The translations under genes and the position numbers were made by a program. Source: an uncultured Flavobacteriales bacterium (GTDB taxonomy: Bacteria; Bacteroidota; Bacteroidia; Flavobacteriales_D; Crocinitomicaceae). From it: 64,000 nt of DNA. This document shows positions 17,988-28,141 of this stretch, piece after piece. Where the stretch lies: contig CAIZQH010000021.1 in assembly GCA_903935095.1 (NCBI GenBank), forward strand, positions 1 to 64,000, given 5' to 3'. The stretch's first letter is position 1. Every line of letters starts with the position of its first letter. The notes below the pieces were generated by a model that saw nothing but the letters and a program-made list of their open reading frames with translations, was not told the DNA's origin and searched no databases.

Positions 17988-20900
17988 CTAACGCAATAAA
18001 TTGATGTGTCCTGTGATTTCTTTTTTATTGTTAGCGAAATCTTTGTATTTCAGTTTCCAAACATAAGTACCATCCTGACAAGGTAAATTATTATAAGAAC
18101 CATCCCAATAATCGTCGATGTTAGTCATTTCAAAAACGATTTCTCCCCAACGATTAAATACGAGCATTTCAAACTCTCGGACATTATTTAGGATTGGTCT
18201 GAATTCATTGTTATATTCATCTCCATCGGGAGTGAAGGTATTCGGTATGTAAATAAAAGGATCAAAGTAAACACTGACTTGGCTTTGCGCTTGACAACCA
18301 TTTAAATCTGAGAAGTAAACATTGTATACTGCATTTTGATTAGGGGCAACGGTGGTGCTTGCACATGTAGAACAAGAGAACTCCTCTTGAGGTGTCCAAA
18401 GAATCGACCCAGGACTACTTGTTGTTGCATTAAACTGTATGGTTTCACCTACAAATGCATATACATCCAAACCAGCATTGATGTATGGAGGTGGGAAGAC
18501 ACTAACCATCACGTTTGCAGTATCCTGACAACCATTTGAATCGGTGCCAATGACCATGAAATTGGTATTTGTTTGTGTTTGAACGACTGCAAAAGCACCG
18601 TTATTTGCCACCGATACTGGTGTTGGAGACCATAAATAATAGGAGGCGCCACTTGCCCAAACTGCGGCTGGTGCTCCTGGACAAACAATCGTGTCGTTTC
18701 CAGCAAAAATTTGTGGTGTAATGATGTTTACCCAAATAGAGTCGCTTTCGGTTCCACAGCTATTTGTGACATCGCAATAGTAGTATTGTTCACTTGTCGG
18801 ACTTAACTCAACCGTTTGATTTGTTTGTCCAATGAGGTTGTTACTTGGATACCAAAAGTAACTAGTGCCTCCCGATATAAATGCAGTCCCTGATCCTCCA
18901 TAACAAATAGTGAGTGTGTCATCCAAAATAGGTTGAGGGGGAATGAAAAACACTTGAATGTTCACAGAGTCACTGGCTGTACAGCCGTTTGCTGATGTGA
19001 CTGTTGCTGTATAGGTAATGGTTGATGTTGGAGTCGCGGTAGGCGTAAATGTATTCGTATTACTTAAGAAATTTGAAGGTGTCCAAGTGATGACACCTGT
19101 TCCAGTGGCATTCAAGTCAACTGATCCCCCTAGACAGATCGTCGTGTCATTGCTCAAACTGACATTTGGAGCAGAAACGTTAAGTGTTATTTGAATCGTA
19201 TCTGAACCACAGGAATCGGCTATGATCACGCTAAAGATGGTTGTGGCGTTAATTGTAGCTATTGGGTTCGCAATGTTTGGATTGTTTAAGACATTAGCCG
19301 GACTCCAGTTATAAGATGTTCCGCCATAAGCGTCTAATTGATAAGAATCTCCTGGACAAATACTTGTTGTCGGTTGAACTGCGCCCGCAGTAAATGCTCC
19401 AATGTTTACAGTAACTGTAACAGAATCTGGCGCAAAACAGCCAGTCGAGTCATAAACAATTAATTGAACATCATAAGTTCCAGGGACTGTATATTGATGA
19501 ATAGGTTGAATTAAAGTAGAACTTGATCCATCTCCGAAGTCCCAGATATATGCATTGCCATTCACACTATTATTGAGAAAATAGACAGATTGAGGAATGC
19601 AAATAAGCGGAGCAGGTTGAGCTGCGATGGCTTGAATGGTATTTAATTCGAATTTAAAGGTCGCCATATTACAGTTGGAACTTTGATTTTGAGGCGACCA
19701 ACTTCCAGGAGTGCTCGTGAAACCAAAATTGTTGCCACCGCAAGCCCCACAAACGGCGTGGTAAATTCTTCCTGCATTGTCAAAGCGACTTGTTCCACCA
19801 TCCACATGGTTAGAGCTACTGGTCATCCCTCCCATGTAGGTCGCATATTTCAAAGCCGATGCATCATTATCCAACACCGCGATGTAAAAATTACTGCCAT
19901 TTGTACCTAATTGATAGCCGTCAAAAGTCGTTTGGAATCCATTCGTTGTCGAAAATGTTGCTTGAGCATAGGTTTGATTTAAAATACCGCCCCATCCGGC
20001 TAGGTAAATGTCGTAACAGTCAGAAACTAAAAAAGCAGTTGGAGAAAGTTCAACGTGACCTGTTCCCGCGCCAACCATGGTTGTCCAGGCTATTGTTTGA
20101 AGGTCCGGAGAATATTTCCGAACGAATTGACCTGAATTTGGATTGCCAAAACAACCAGCGCTAATTGGCCAAGAGGATTCAGTTTGACCATAAACATACG
20201 CATTATTGTTCATGTCGGTGCGAACGAAATACGTTTGATCGTATTCAGAAAAACCCATATACGAACCTGCTTGGAAGTTTCCTGAACCAGCATTCATTTT
20301 TAGCACATATCCATCAGACGCTCCGCCATTATAGGAAAGGTCATTTCCGGAAGAAATTGATAATGACGAGGAGGAAGTTCCGCCACCAACATAAACGGAA
20401 CCATTTGTTCCTACAGCAATTGAATTCCCTGTTTCATTTCCCGTACCACCAAAATAGGTACTCCATTGTAAAATCGAAAGTGCGGAGTTAAATTTGAAAA
20501 CAACAGCATCCTGACTTCCATTTAACATGGCTTGTGAAGCACCAACTACAGGGAAATTAATTGACGAAGTAGAACTTGAGATATACACATTTTGGTTATT
20601 ATCTAAAACGATTTCACCACGGAATTGATCTCCATAATTGTAATTCAGTGAACTAGTATTGAGACCATCTGTACCAGAACCCCCCATGTATGTGGAGGAT
20701 AAAAGTGCTGTACCATTGGGATTCAAACGAGCAATGTAAATATCAGAACCGTTAAACTCAAGTTCGTTTTGCAATTGATTAGGGCCACCATTAAAAGAAT
20801 TGTCATAAGCTCCCGTGGTAATTGGAAAGTTAGCAGATGAGGTGACGCCATAAATATATAATTCACCATTCGGCGCAGAAACGATTGAATGGGGCGTTTC

Positions 20901-21857
20901 GTTTCCCGAACCACCAAGCAAGGTCGAATACAACAACGCCGAACCGCTCGCATTAAACTTTGTGATCGCAACATCCATAGGAAACATTCCTGTACCACTT
21001 CCAAAACTAGAGTCGAATGCTCCGGTGGTAATGGGATAGCCTGAACCAAACACGATTCCACCACCAAATAGATTGCTATTTGGATCAGGAGTTGCCGTGA
21101 ATCCCCAGTTATCTGCGGTAGAACCCGAGAATGTGGAGAAGGTTAAACTTGGATCGATGTAAAGGCGTTCAGATGAATCGTATCCTTCCGGTAAAACAAA
21201 AGAAATGAGTTGATCCTGAAGTTGGAATAGCATATGAACTTCAGATTTCTTTCCGTTTTCCGAAATGTTCCAGGCTTTTGGTGCGGAATAGGTTATTGTA
21301 CCTAGTGAGTGAGTGAGTACAAGATTTCCTCGTGCATCGATTTGAATTTTATCTGCACCTTCAAAGTAAAAAGACAATTGACTTAAGTCAGCATGAGGCT
21401 GGACATCAAACGAGAAACGCAGTTGCTCCATTTCTCCATCGTAAATTAAATCAATGCCATCAAAATAGGAGGGCAGGACTAATTTCGAGACGCCATGGAT
21501 ACTTGATTTCCATTTAGACTGGTTACTGCCAATCATGAAGTTGAAATAGTGTGAACTTGAATCGCTTTCTTGTATTTCAACACTCTTACTGGCGTGAGGG
21601 AAAATGTGTTTTACTGCGTGATACTTTGTTGATTCATGCGTTGTTTCTTCTCCATCATGGTGATTATGACTCATCGCATCGGTTAGAAAGTAGGTCATTC
21701 CATGATTTTCTACGTACAATTTCCCGCCATTTAGATCTACACTGTATTGAATCCGTTCATCCCATTGACCTTTATTGGGAATCATCCAAACCTTTTGCGC
21801 CAAAAGGGCAAAAGAAGGCGTAAGGATGAGAATAAAGGTAAGTAGGCTTTTTATCAT
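17988..21857 (-). CDS. Giant secreted protein with SBBP-type beta-propeller repeats, PKD domain, Ig-like repeats and gliding-motility C-terminal (T9SS type B) domain
   Basis: Repeated STYLGGSGNETGNSIAV-type units; YIWDFGDGSSSTLIQPIHQYTVPGTYDVQLIV PKD; C-terminal IPNTFTPDGDEYNNEF...VFNRWGEIVFE...WDGSYNNLPCQDGTYVWKL. Confidence 0.93.
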   Translation of the reverse strand: MIKSLLTFILILTPSFALLAQKVWMIPNKGQWDERIQYSVDLNGGKLYVENHGMTYFLTDAMSHNHHDGEETTHESTKYHAVKHIFPHASKSVEIQESDSSSHYFNFMIGSNQSKWKSSIHGVSKLVLPSYFDGIDLIYDGEMEQLRFSFDVQPHADLSQLSFYFEGADKIQIDARGNLVLTHSLGTITYSAPKAWNISENGKKSEVHMLFQLQDQLISFVLPEGYDSSERLYIDPSLTFSTFSGSTADNWGFTATPDPNSNLFGGGIVFGSGYPITTGAFDSSFGSGTGMFPMDVAITKFNASGSALLYSTLLGGSGNETPHSIVSAPNGELYIYGVTSSANFPITTGAYDNSFNGGPNQLQNELEFNGSDIYIARLNPNGTALLSSTYMGGSGTDGLNTSSLNYNYGDQFRGEIVLDNNQNVYISSSTSSINFPVVGASQAMLNGSQDAVVFKFNSALSILQWSTYFGGTGNETGNSIAVGTNGSVYVGGGTSSSSLSISSGNDLSYNGGASDGYVLKMNAGSGNFQAGSYMGFSEYDQTYFVRTDMNNNAYVYGQTESSWPISAGCFGNPNSGQFVRKYSPDLQTIAWTTMVGAGTGHVELSPTAFLVSDCYDIYLAGWGGILNQTYAQATFSTTNGFQTTFDGYQLGTNGSNFYIAVLDNDASALKYATYMGGMTSSSNHVDGGTSRFDNAGRIYHAVCGACGGNNFGFTSTPGSWSPQNQSSNCNMATFKFELNTIQAIAAQPAPLICIPQSVYFLNNSVNGNAYIWDFGDGSSSTLIQPIHQYTVPGTYDVQLIVYDSTGCFAPDSVTVTVNIGAFTAGAVQPTTSICPGDSYQLDAYGGTSYNWSPANVLNNPNIANPIATINATTIFSVIIADSCGSDTIQITLNVSAPNVSLSNDTTICLGGSVDLNATGTGVITWTPSNFLSNTNTFTPTATPTSTITYTATVTSANGCTASDSVNIQVFFIPPQPILDDTLTICYGGSGTAFISGGTSYFWYPSNNLIGQTNQTVELSPTSEQYYYCDVTNSCGTESDSIWVNIITPQIFAGNDTIVCPGAPAAVWASGASYYLWSPTPVSVANNGAFAVVQTQTNTNFMVIGTDSNGCQDTANVMVSVFPPPYINAGLDVYAFVGETIQFNATTSSPGSILWTPQEEFSCSTCASTTVAPNQNAVYNVYFSDLNGCQAQSQVSVYFDPFIYIPNTFTPDGDEYNNEFRPILNNVREFEMLVFNRWGEIVFEMTNIDDYWDGSYNNLPCQDGTYVWKLKYKDFANNKKEITGHINLLR

Positions 21858-21991
21858 TACTAGCTAAGATAATCTATTTGGGAATGTCTGCAAAACATAG
21901 ACAAACTTTAAGTACTAAGGTTGCCTCTTTTTTCATATTTAATTGTGTTTCCACTTGAAATTTTGTTTATTTGTATTGCTAAATTCAAACT

Positions 21992-24832
21992 ATGAAATCA
22001 TTTTTACTCTCCGTCGTCTTATTTGCGTTCACATGGACGCTCAATGCACAAGATTATTCACGCTTAAAAGTCTTTGTAAATGAATCCCAGCTATACAAAC
22101 TAGGAAATCTTGGAGTAGCAGTGGATCATGGAATTCGTAAGGAAGGAACATTCTTTATTTCTGATTTCTCACGATCTGAGCGAACTATAATGGATCAATA
22201 CGAATTTAATTATGAGGTGTTGATTGAGGATGTTGAGCAGTATTACATTGACCTTTTAAATAATCCTCAAAAGCAAGAGTCAATTCTGAAAAACACGATT
22301 TGCACGAATTCATCTAGTGGTGGAACGAATTATGCCAATCCAAATACACCGACAAATTTCAATTTGGGAACCATGGGTGGTTACCTGAAATACAGTGAAA
22401 TGTTGGCTGAGTTAGATGCGATGGTGCAACAGTATCCAAATTTGATCACTGCAAAAGCACCTATTTCTTCCTTTGTCACTCACGAGAATCGTCCAATTTA
22501 TCATGTGAAAATATCTGATAATCCAAATGTGGATGAAAATGAACCGAAGACTTTATACACGGCCATTCATCACGCCCGAGAACCAATGAGTTTGATGGAA
22601 ACCATTTTCTTCATGTGGTATGTTTTAGAAAACTACGGTACAAATGAGGAAATTACTTATTTGCTGAATGAAACCCAATTGTTTTTCGTTCCGTGTATCA
22701 ATCCTGATGGGTATGTTTACAACGAAACCACGAATTCAACAGGTGGTGGAATGTGGCGTAAAAACCGCCGAAATAATGGCGGTGGTGTTTATGGCGTTGA
22801 CTTAAATCGAAATTATGGTTACGGCTGGGGAACAACTGGGACAAGTACAAATACCAGTAATGACACTTATTGCGGAACAGCTCCATATTCAGAACCCGAA
22901 GTTCAGGCAATGCGTTGGCTGGTACAAAATCACAAATTTGTAACGGCATTTAATGCTCACACGTATGCACGAAGCATTTTGTTTCCAATTGGAACGACTA
23001 CCGCAGAATTTGCGGAGCACCATGATTATTTTCAAGCAGAAACAAATCATATGGTAGAATTCAATGGATACACGCCCATGAAAAGTTCGTTGCTATATCA
23101 GGCATCTGGTGATTCCGATGATTACATGTATAAAATGGATATCGGTGTTGGTGTGAAAGATACGATGTTCGTTCACACACCAGAAGTTGGAACGGCATTC
23201 TGGCAACCGTCATCTGAAATCATTGCAACATGTAAAGAAATGGTTTTTCCAAACTTAATTTTGGCGCATATTACTCGAAATTATGCGGTAGTGAAGGATA
23301 CAGATCCAAACAACATTTCAACTTTAAGTGGGAACTTTAATCATTCGGCTTACCGCTTAGGACGCATGTCTGGACCAGTTACTGTTTCCATTCAACCCTT
23401 ATTGAATGTAGTAAGTACTGGTTCTTCAGTGGTTTACAATTTGAATCAAATGCAAACCTTAACGGGAGCGATTTCTTACACATTGAATCCTTCGATTCAA
23501 TTTGGCGATCAAATTAAATACATTTTAAAAACAGACAATGGATTATGGGTAAAGCGAGACACCATTGTTAAAACATATGGTGCCTACAACCTGCAAGTTG
23601 CCGAGAATGCAACGTCAGTAACAAACTGGACAGGAAATTGGAGTACGACAACGAGTACGTTTGTTTCTTCTCCAAAATGTTTCACGGATACGCCAACTGG
23701 TAATTATGGTAATAATGCCAATACTACTTATTCTTACGTTCCAACGATTGACCTCACGAATGCGTATGCCGCTAAAATTACCTTTTACGCAAAGTGGAAC
23801 ATTGAAGCGGATTATGACTACTCTCAATTTCAGGTTTCGATTGATGGTGGATCTACGTGGATTGGTCAGTGCGGAAATTACACGAATGCAGGGACCAATG
23901 CAAATGGGAGTGTTCAGCCAAATAATCAACCCATTTATGATGGGATTATGACCAATTGGGTGTTGGAAGAAATTAACTTAAGCGATTACTTAGGACAAGT
24001 TATCAAAGTTCGCTTTCAATTGAAATCTGATGGTGGAACAAGGAAAGATGGTTTCTATTTTGATGATTTCTCTATCTACTATAATAACCTAGGTCCAGCA
24101 GTATCGCCAACCGCTCAATTTAGCACGTCAAATTCTGTTGTATGTTCGGGTGTGTTTACCTCTTTCAACGATACCTCTTTGGATAATCCAACGTCTTGGT
24201 CTTGGAACTTTGGCGATGGTGGAACGGATAATGTTCAAAATCCAACGCACATTTTCACTGCTGCAGGAACATATACCGTGCAATTAACGGTTACGAATGC
24301 AGCTGGAAGCAATACAACTTCTCAAGTGATTACCGTTAACCAAACGCCAAATTTGATTATCTCAACTTCGGACACTGATGGACTCGTTTGTCTTGAAGGT
24401 GGATTGATTACGTTATCATCTAATCAAACGGGAACTGTTTTCATTGGAACAGGAGTGAACGGAACGTCTTTCGACCCAATGGTTGCGGGAATTGGAGTGC
24501 AGATGATTACGGGTTCTTATACAGACGGAATTGGCTGTGTGGCGAATGAGACCTTGTCTATTGTTGTAGAGGACTGTGCTTCGATTTCAGAGTTGTCAAG
24601 TTATGGAGTTCAAGTATTCCCTAATCCAAATCAAGGCTCGTTTATCATCAAAGGACTTGAACTAGAAACGGCATTTTCGGTATATGATTTGAATGGTAAA
24701 ATCATCTTTGAGGGAACGGCTTCATCCACAATGGAGCAAATTGAATTACCGAAAATTACTTCGGGAATTTACTACCTTCAGTCCACTAAAAATGGACAGA
24801 TTGGCCAGTTAAAATTCGCTGTCCTTAATTAA
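21992..24832 (+). CDS. M14 zinc carboxypeptidase with PKD domain and T9SS type A sorting domain
   Basis: HHAREP, GVDLNRNYGYGWG, PEVGTAFWQPSSEI; WSWNFGDGGTDNVQNPTHIFTAAGTYTVQLTV; C-terminal VFPNPNQGSFIIKG...GIYYLQSTKNGQIGQLKFAV. Confidence 0.95.
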   Translation: MKSFLLSVVLFAFTWTLNAQDYSRLKVFVNESQLYKLGNLGVAVDHGIRKEGTFFISDFSRSERTIMDQYEFNYEVLIEDVEQYYIDLLNNPQKQESILKNTICTNSSSGGTNYANPNTPTNFNLGTMGGYLKYSEMLAELDAMVQQYPNLITAKAPISSFVTHENRPIYHVKISDNPNVDENEPKTLYTAIHHAREPMSLMETIFFMWYVLENYGTNEEITYLLNETQLFFVPCINPDGYVYNETTNSTGGGMWRKNRRNNGGGVYGVDLNRNYGYGWGTTGTSTNTSNDTYCGTAPYSEPEVQAMRWLVQNHKFVTAFNAHTYARSILFPIGTTTAEFAEHHDYFQAETNHMVEFNGYTPMKSSLLYQASGDSDDYMYKMDIGVGVKDTMFVHTPEVGTAFWQPSSEIIATCKEMVFPNLILAHITRNYAVVKDTDPNNISTLSGNFNHSAYRLGRMSGPVTVSIQPLLNVVSTGSSVVYNLNQMQTLTGAISYTLNPSIQFGDQIKYILKTDNGLWVKRDTIVKTYGAYNLQVAENATSVTNWTGNWSTTTSTFVSSPKCFTDTPTGNYGNNANTTYSYVPTIDLTNAYAAKITFYAKWNIEADYDYSQFQVSIDGGSTWIGQCGNYTNAGTNANGSVQPNNQPIYDGIMTNWVLEEINLSDYLGQVIKVRFQLKSDGGTRKDGFYFDDFSIYYNNLGPAVSPTAQFSTSNSVVCSGVFTSFNDTSLDNPTSWSWNFGDGGTDNVQNPTHIFTAAGTYTVQLTVTNAAGSNTTSQVITVNQTPNLIISTSDTDGLVCLEGGLITLSSNQTGTVFIGTGVNGTSFDPMVAGIGVQMITGSYTDGIGCVANETLSIVVEDCASISELSSYGVQVFPNPNQGSFIIKGLELETAFSVYDLNGKIIFEGTASSTMEQIELPKITSGIYYLQSTKNGQIGQLKFAVLN

Positions 24833-25716
24833 GATTGAATAAACGCCGCAAGGCGGTCGATATACGCTTGATACCCCATCACAAATGGGGTTGTCTCGTG
24901 TTCTCCCCCGGGAACTAATACTGCTTCTTTTGCTCCTGGTTTGTGGTCATAAACAAGTTGACCGTGACTCGATATTGTTAAGAAGGAGTCTGACATTCCA
25001 TGAATCCAAAGCAATGGAACATTTACTTTTTTGATTTCTGTGGCATTATCGATTTTTAAATCTACGAGAAAAGATCCTGGCATGGATAAAAGTGCAGCGT
25101 CTTGAATCAAGATCTCGGCAGAGGCAAATGGCGCTTCCAAAATGATCTTATTTGGTTGAAGCGGATAATCCGTCGCGTGTCCAGCAACTTCGCAAACAGG
25201 AGCTGATCCTAAAGAGAAGCCGAACATCACAAAGCGGTCATTGCTTAATCCGCGGTTTTTTAACCATGAAATTGCCGAGGATGTTGAGGCGTACATATTT
25301 GCTTCTGTGGCCTTTCCCTCGCTTAAACCAAATCCAGGATAGTCAAACATGAATACGCCATATCTTCCGAGTCCACCAATGTTTGCATATAACTTCTCAC
25401 GACACCAATAAAAATCCATGTGGTCTTTATTTCCGTGACAGTACAAAATGACCGTGTCTTGACTGATTTGATTCGTATCTCCAACATAGATTCCTTGTGC
25501 TTGAACGGTTTCCCCATCAATTTCTACCGGGAAATGAACGCGGTGAATCAGACTATCCGGAACAGCAAATTGTCCGTTGAGCTCCAAAGAAACCTCACCG
25601 GTGTAGGCGTCTAATTGGTAACTTTCAAGTTTGGAACCATTGAACAAAAAGGAGTCCAGTCGTTTACGACAAGAAAGTAAACTTAGCGAGATAAAAAGTA
25701 GGGCGATGTATTTCAT
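24829..25716 (-). CDS. Alpha/beta hydrolase, probable lipoprotein
   Basis: LLSC lipobox; FDYPGFGLSEG, GFSLGSAP nucleophile elbow, PLLWIHGMSDSF. Confidence 0.88.
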   Translation of the reverse strand: MKYIALLFISLSLLSCRKRLDSFLFNGSKLESYQLDAYTGEVSLELNGQFAVPDSLIHRVHFPVEIDGETVQAQGIYVGDTNQISQDTVILYCHGNKDHMDFYWCREKLYANIGGLGRYGVFMFDYPGFGLSEGKATEANMYASTSSAISWLKNRGLSNDRFVMFGFSLGSAPVCEVAGHATDYPLQPNKIILEAPFASAEILIQDAALLSMPGSFLVDLKIDNATEIKKVNVPLLWIHGMSDSFLTISSHGQLVYDHKPGAKEAVLVPGGEHETTPFVMGYQAYIDRLAAFIQS

Positions 25717-26444
25717 TTTTTCAAGTGATAAGTGATGCCAAAATAAAGTCCGAGCGCACCACGATTATTCAGCAGGCTTGGGTAGTTCACGACGATGTTT
25801 TGATTGGATTGATTGGGAGCAAGCATTTTTAATTCTGCTTGGTAGCTCCATTTTGCACGAATCCATTGGTGTCCGAGTTGTACACTTGGAATCCAGAATT
25901 GTGCATTTGGACGTCCCTGAGATTCCGTTTTATACGGGTCGATCCAATTGCTTACTCCGATGTAGAAGAAATTATAATTATTACTTTCAATTTTCACGTC
26001 CCCAAAACGGGTTGCGTCCAAATATACAGGTTTCGAATGCTTGCCATATTTAAAATAATAATTGGCATCCACCTGCGGCCAGAAACGATTTGCACCGGTG
26101 TAAAAGTCCACCAAGATGTTCATACTTCCTTGAGCACTAACTCCCATTTTGTCATTTTTCCAAATGCTTTGTGAAACTCCAAGGTCTGTTTGTCCGATAC
26201 CAAAAAGCAGGGAAGTTGTATGCAGGTTTCCAAAAACGGTGGTTTTGTCCGTGAGTCCTCGTCCATAACCGATGGCGGTATAAGGAATGGGAATATTGCC
26301 AATTCCCGGGATTTTTGCTACTGGTCCACCGAAGTTTCCTGTGATAACTTGCTGTCCTTTTTTCAATGGTTCAACGAAGCGCGCCGGTGCACAACTAGCT
26401 AATCCGATAAGGATCAATAAAAAAATGGGCTTAATTCGATACAT
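25713..26444 (-). CDS. Hypothetical lipoprotein, outer-membrane-associated
   Basis: LIGLASCAP lipobox; beta-rich sequence; 4-bp overlap with the downstream hydrolase gene. Confidence 0.7.
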   Translation of the reverse strand: MYRIKPIFLLILIGLASCAPARFVEPLKKGQQVITGNFGGPVAKIPGIGNIPIPYTAIGYGRGLTDKTTVFGNLHTTSLLFGIGQTDLGVSQSIWKNDKMGVSAQGSMNILVDFYTGANRFWPQVDANYYFKYGKHSKPVYLDATRFGDVKIESNNYNFFYIGVSNWIDPYKTESQGRPNAQFWIPSVQLGHQWIRAKWSYQAELKMLAPNQSNQNIVVNYPSLLNNRGALGLYFGITYHLKK

Positions 26445-26461
26445 GCCTCAAAGATAGAAAC

Positions 26462-26489
26462 TTTGTACAAATCAAATTCATTACCTTTG
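26462..26489 (+). promoter_or_regulatory. Bacteroidota-type promoter candidate for aroC
   Basis: TTTG (26462-26465) and TACCTTTG (26482-26489), 16-nt spacer; ATG at 26494. Confidence 0.5.
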
Positions 26490-26493
26490 TTGC

Positions 26494-27561
26494 ATGGCAG
26501 GATCAAGTTACGGCACTCTTTTTAAACTCACTACGTTTGGCGAATCTCACGGGACGGCGATCGGGGGAATTATTGAAGGGCTGCCTGCTCATGTTGAAAT
26601 CGATGTGAATTTGGTTCAACAAGAATTAGATCGAAGAAAGCCAGGACAATCCAGCCTAACCACTCCAAGAAAAGAATCTGATGAAGTGCAAATTTTATCT
26701 GGTATTTTCGAAGGAAAAACAACGGGGTCTCCCATTGGATTCATCATCCCCAATGCGAATGCTAAAAGCGAAGACTATGTGCACATGAAAGATGCTTTTC
26801 GTCCTTCGCATGCCGACTTTACTTACCAACAGAAATATGGACATCGCGATTACCGAGGTGGAGGGAGGAGCAGTGCGCGTGAAACAGCGTGTCGCGTCGT
26901 AGCAGGCGCGATGGCAAAACAAGTGTTATCGACGATAGGGATTGAATTCAGCACGTATGTTTCTCAAGTTGGAACAATCGCCTTCAACAATAAAGAATTT
27001 TTCGCTTTGACGGATATAGAAGCTACTCCTGTTCGATGTCCAGACCTAACAGTTGCTCAACAAATGATTGCGCGTATTGAAGAAATAAAGGGATTGGGTG
27101 ATTCGATTGGTGGAACGGTTCAATGTATCATCAACGGCGTTCCCGTTGGACTCGGCGAACCTGTATTTGATAAATTACATGCCGAATTAGGTAAGGTGAT
27201 GTTGTCGATCAATGCGGTGAAGGGCTTTGAAATTGGATCTGGATTTTCTTCCTTGGGAATGACGGGAAGTGAGCACAATGATGTGTTTTTACCAAACGGT
27301 CAAACGAAGACGAACTTTTCAGGTGGAATTCAGGGCGGGATTTCCAATGGAATGCCCATTGATTTCCGTGTGGCTTTTAAGCCAGTGGCGACCATCATGC
27401 AGGACCAGGATTCTGTTGATCAACACGGGAATGAAATCACCATTGAAGGAAAAGGACGTCACGATGCCTGTGTTTTACCGAGAGCGGTTCCCATTGTCGA
27501 AGCAATGGCGGCCATCGTACTTTTAGATTTTTATTTGCGTCATAAAGCAATTCACCTTTAA
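26494..27561 (+). CDS. aroC: Chorismate synthase
   Basis: [53 protein letters not shown]. Confidence 0.98.
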   Translation: MAGSSYGTLFKLTTFGESHGTAIGGIIEGLPAHVEIDVNLVQQELDRRKPGQSSLTTPRKESDEVQILSGIFEGKTTGSPIGFIIPNANAKSEDYVHMKDAFRPSHADFTYQQKYGHRDYRGGGRSSARETACRVVAGAMAKQVLSTIGIEFSTYVSQVGTIAFNNKEFFALTDIEATPVRCPDLTVAQQMIARIEEIKGLGDSIGGTVQCIINGVPVGLGEPVFDKLHAELGKVMLSINAVKGFEIGSGFSSLGMTGSEHNDVFLPNGQTKTNFSGGIQGGISNGMPIDFRVAFKPVATIMQDQDSVDQHGNEITIEGKGRHDACVLPRAVPIVEAMAAIVLLDFYLRHKAIHL

Positions 27562-27572
27562 TTATTAGCACT

Positions 27573-28052
27573 ATGTTACAACGTGTTCAAACGATCTATT
27601 TTATCATTGTCATGGCCATTCTGTCAAGTTTGTTATCCGGCATTGAAATCTTTGCCATGTCTGATGGTCAAATGAATTTTTCACAGTCTGTTTTAGGAGT
27701 GGAAAGTAGTGTGAAGGGTGGACACATCGAGTGGATAGGTCAATTCGAATATGCCTATTTGTTTGTGATTGCTTATGTGATGCTCGTTTTTCTAGCGATG
27801 ATGTCCTATAAATCACTCAATCGTCAATATACACTATCAAAAATTGTCTTGTTTATTTATGTCCTGTTTGTTTTGTCAATTCTAGCCGTTACATCCTTTG
27901 GAATCAATGGTTATTCTCCAAAAGAAATAACGGGAATTCATGTTGGCTTCGGTTTTTACCTCTTGACTTGCGGACTACCATTTTCCTATTTTGCCTTGAA
28001 AGGAGTTCAAAAAGATAAGGTGCTGTTGGATTCCTTGAATCGATTGAGGTAA
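27573..28052 (+). CDS. DUF4293-like integral membrane protein
   Basis: MLQRVQTIYFIIV start and four hydrophobic segments. Confidence 0.82.
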   Translation: MLQRVQTIYFIIVMAILSSLLSGIEIFAMSDGQMNFSQSVLGVESSVKGGHIEWIGQFEYAYLFVIAYVMLVFLAMMSYKSLNRQYTLSKIVLFIYVLFVLSILAVTSFGINGYSPKEITGIHVGFGFYLLTCGLPFSYFALKGVQKDKVLLDSLNRLR

Positions 28053-28141
28053 AACGTTTGATCATTTAAGATATTTCTTGTCCTCTGACACACTATTTAA
28101 TTATCCGTATCTTTGCGCGCCCAACTTACGGGAATTAGACT

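Noticed and set aside
20350-21100. Repetitive segments in the giant SBBP protein considered as possible CRISPR or DNA repeats
   Set aside because: Repeats are protein-level (SBBP motifs), in frame and diverged; no constant repeat with unique spacers.
17581-21823. Opposite-strand ORFs inside the giant T9SS protein and MBL gene (e.g. 20165..20491, 19859..20164)
   Set aside because: Low-quality composition, fully inside longer conserved genes, no promoter or recognisable domain.
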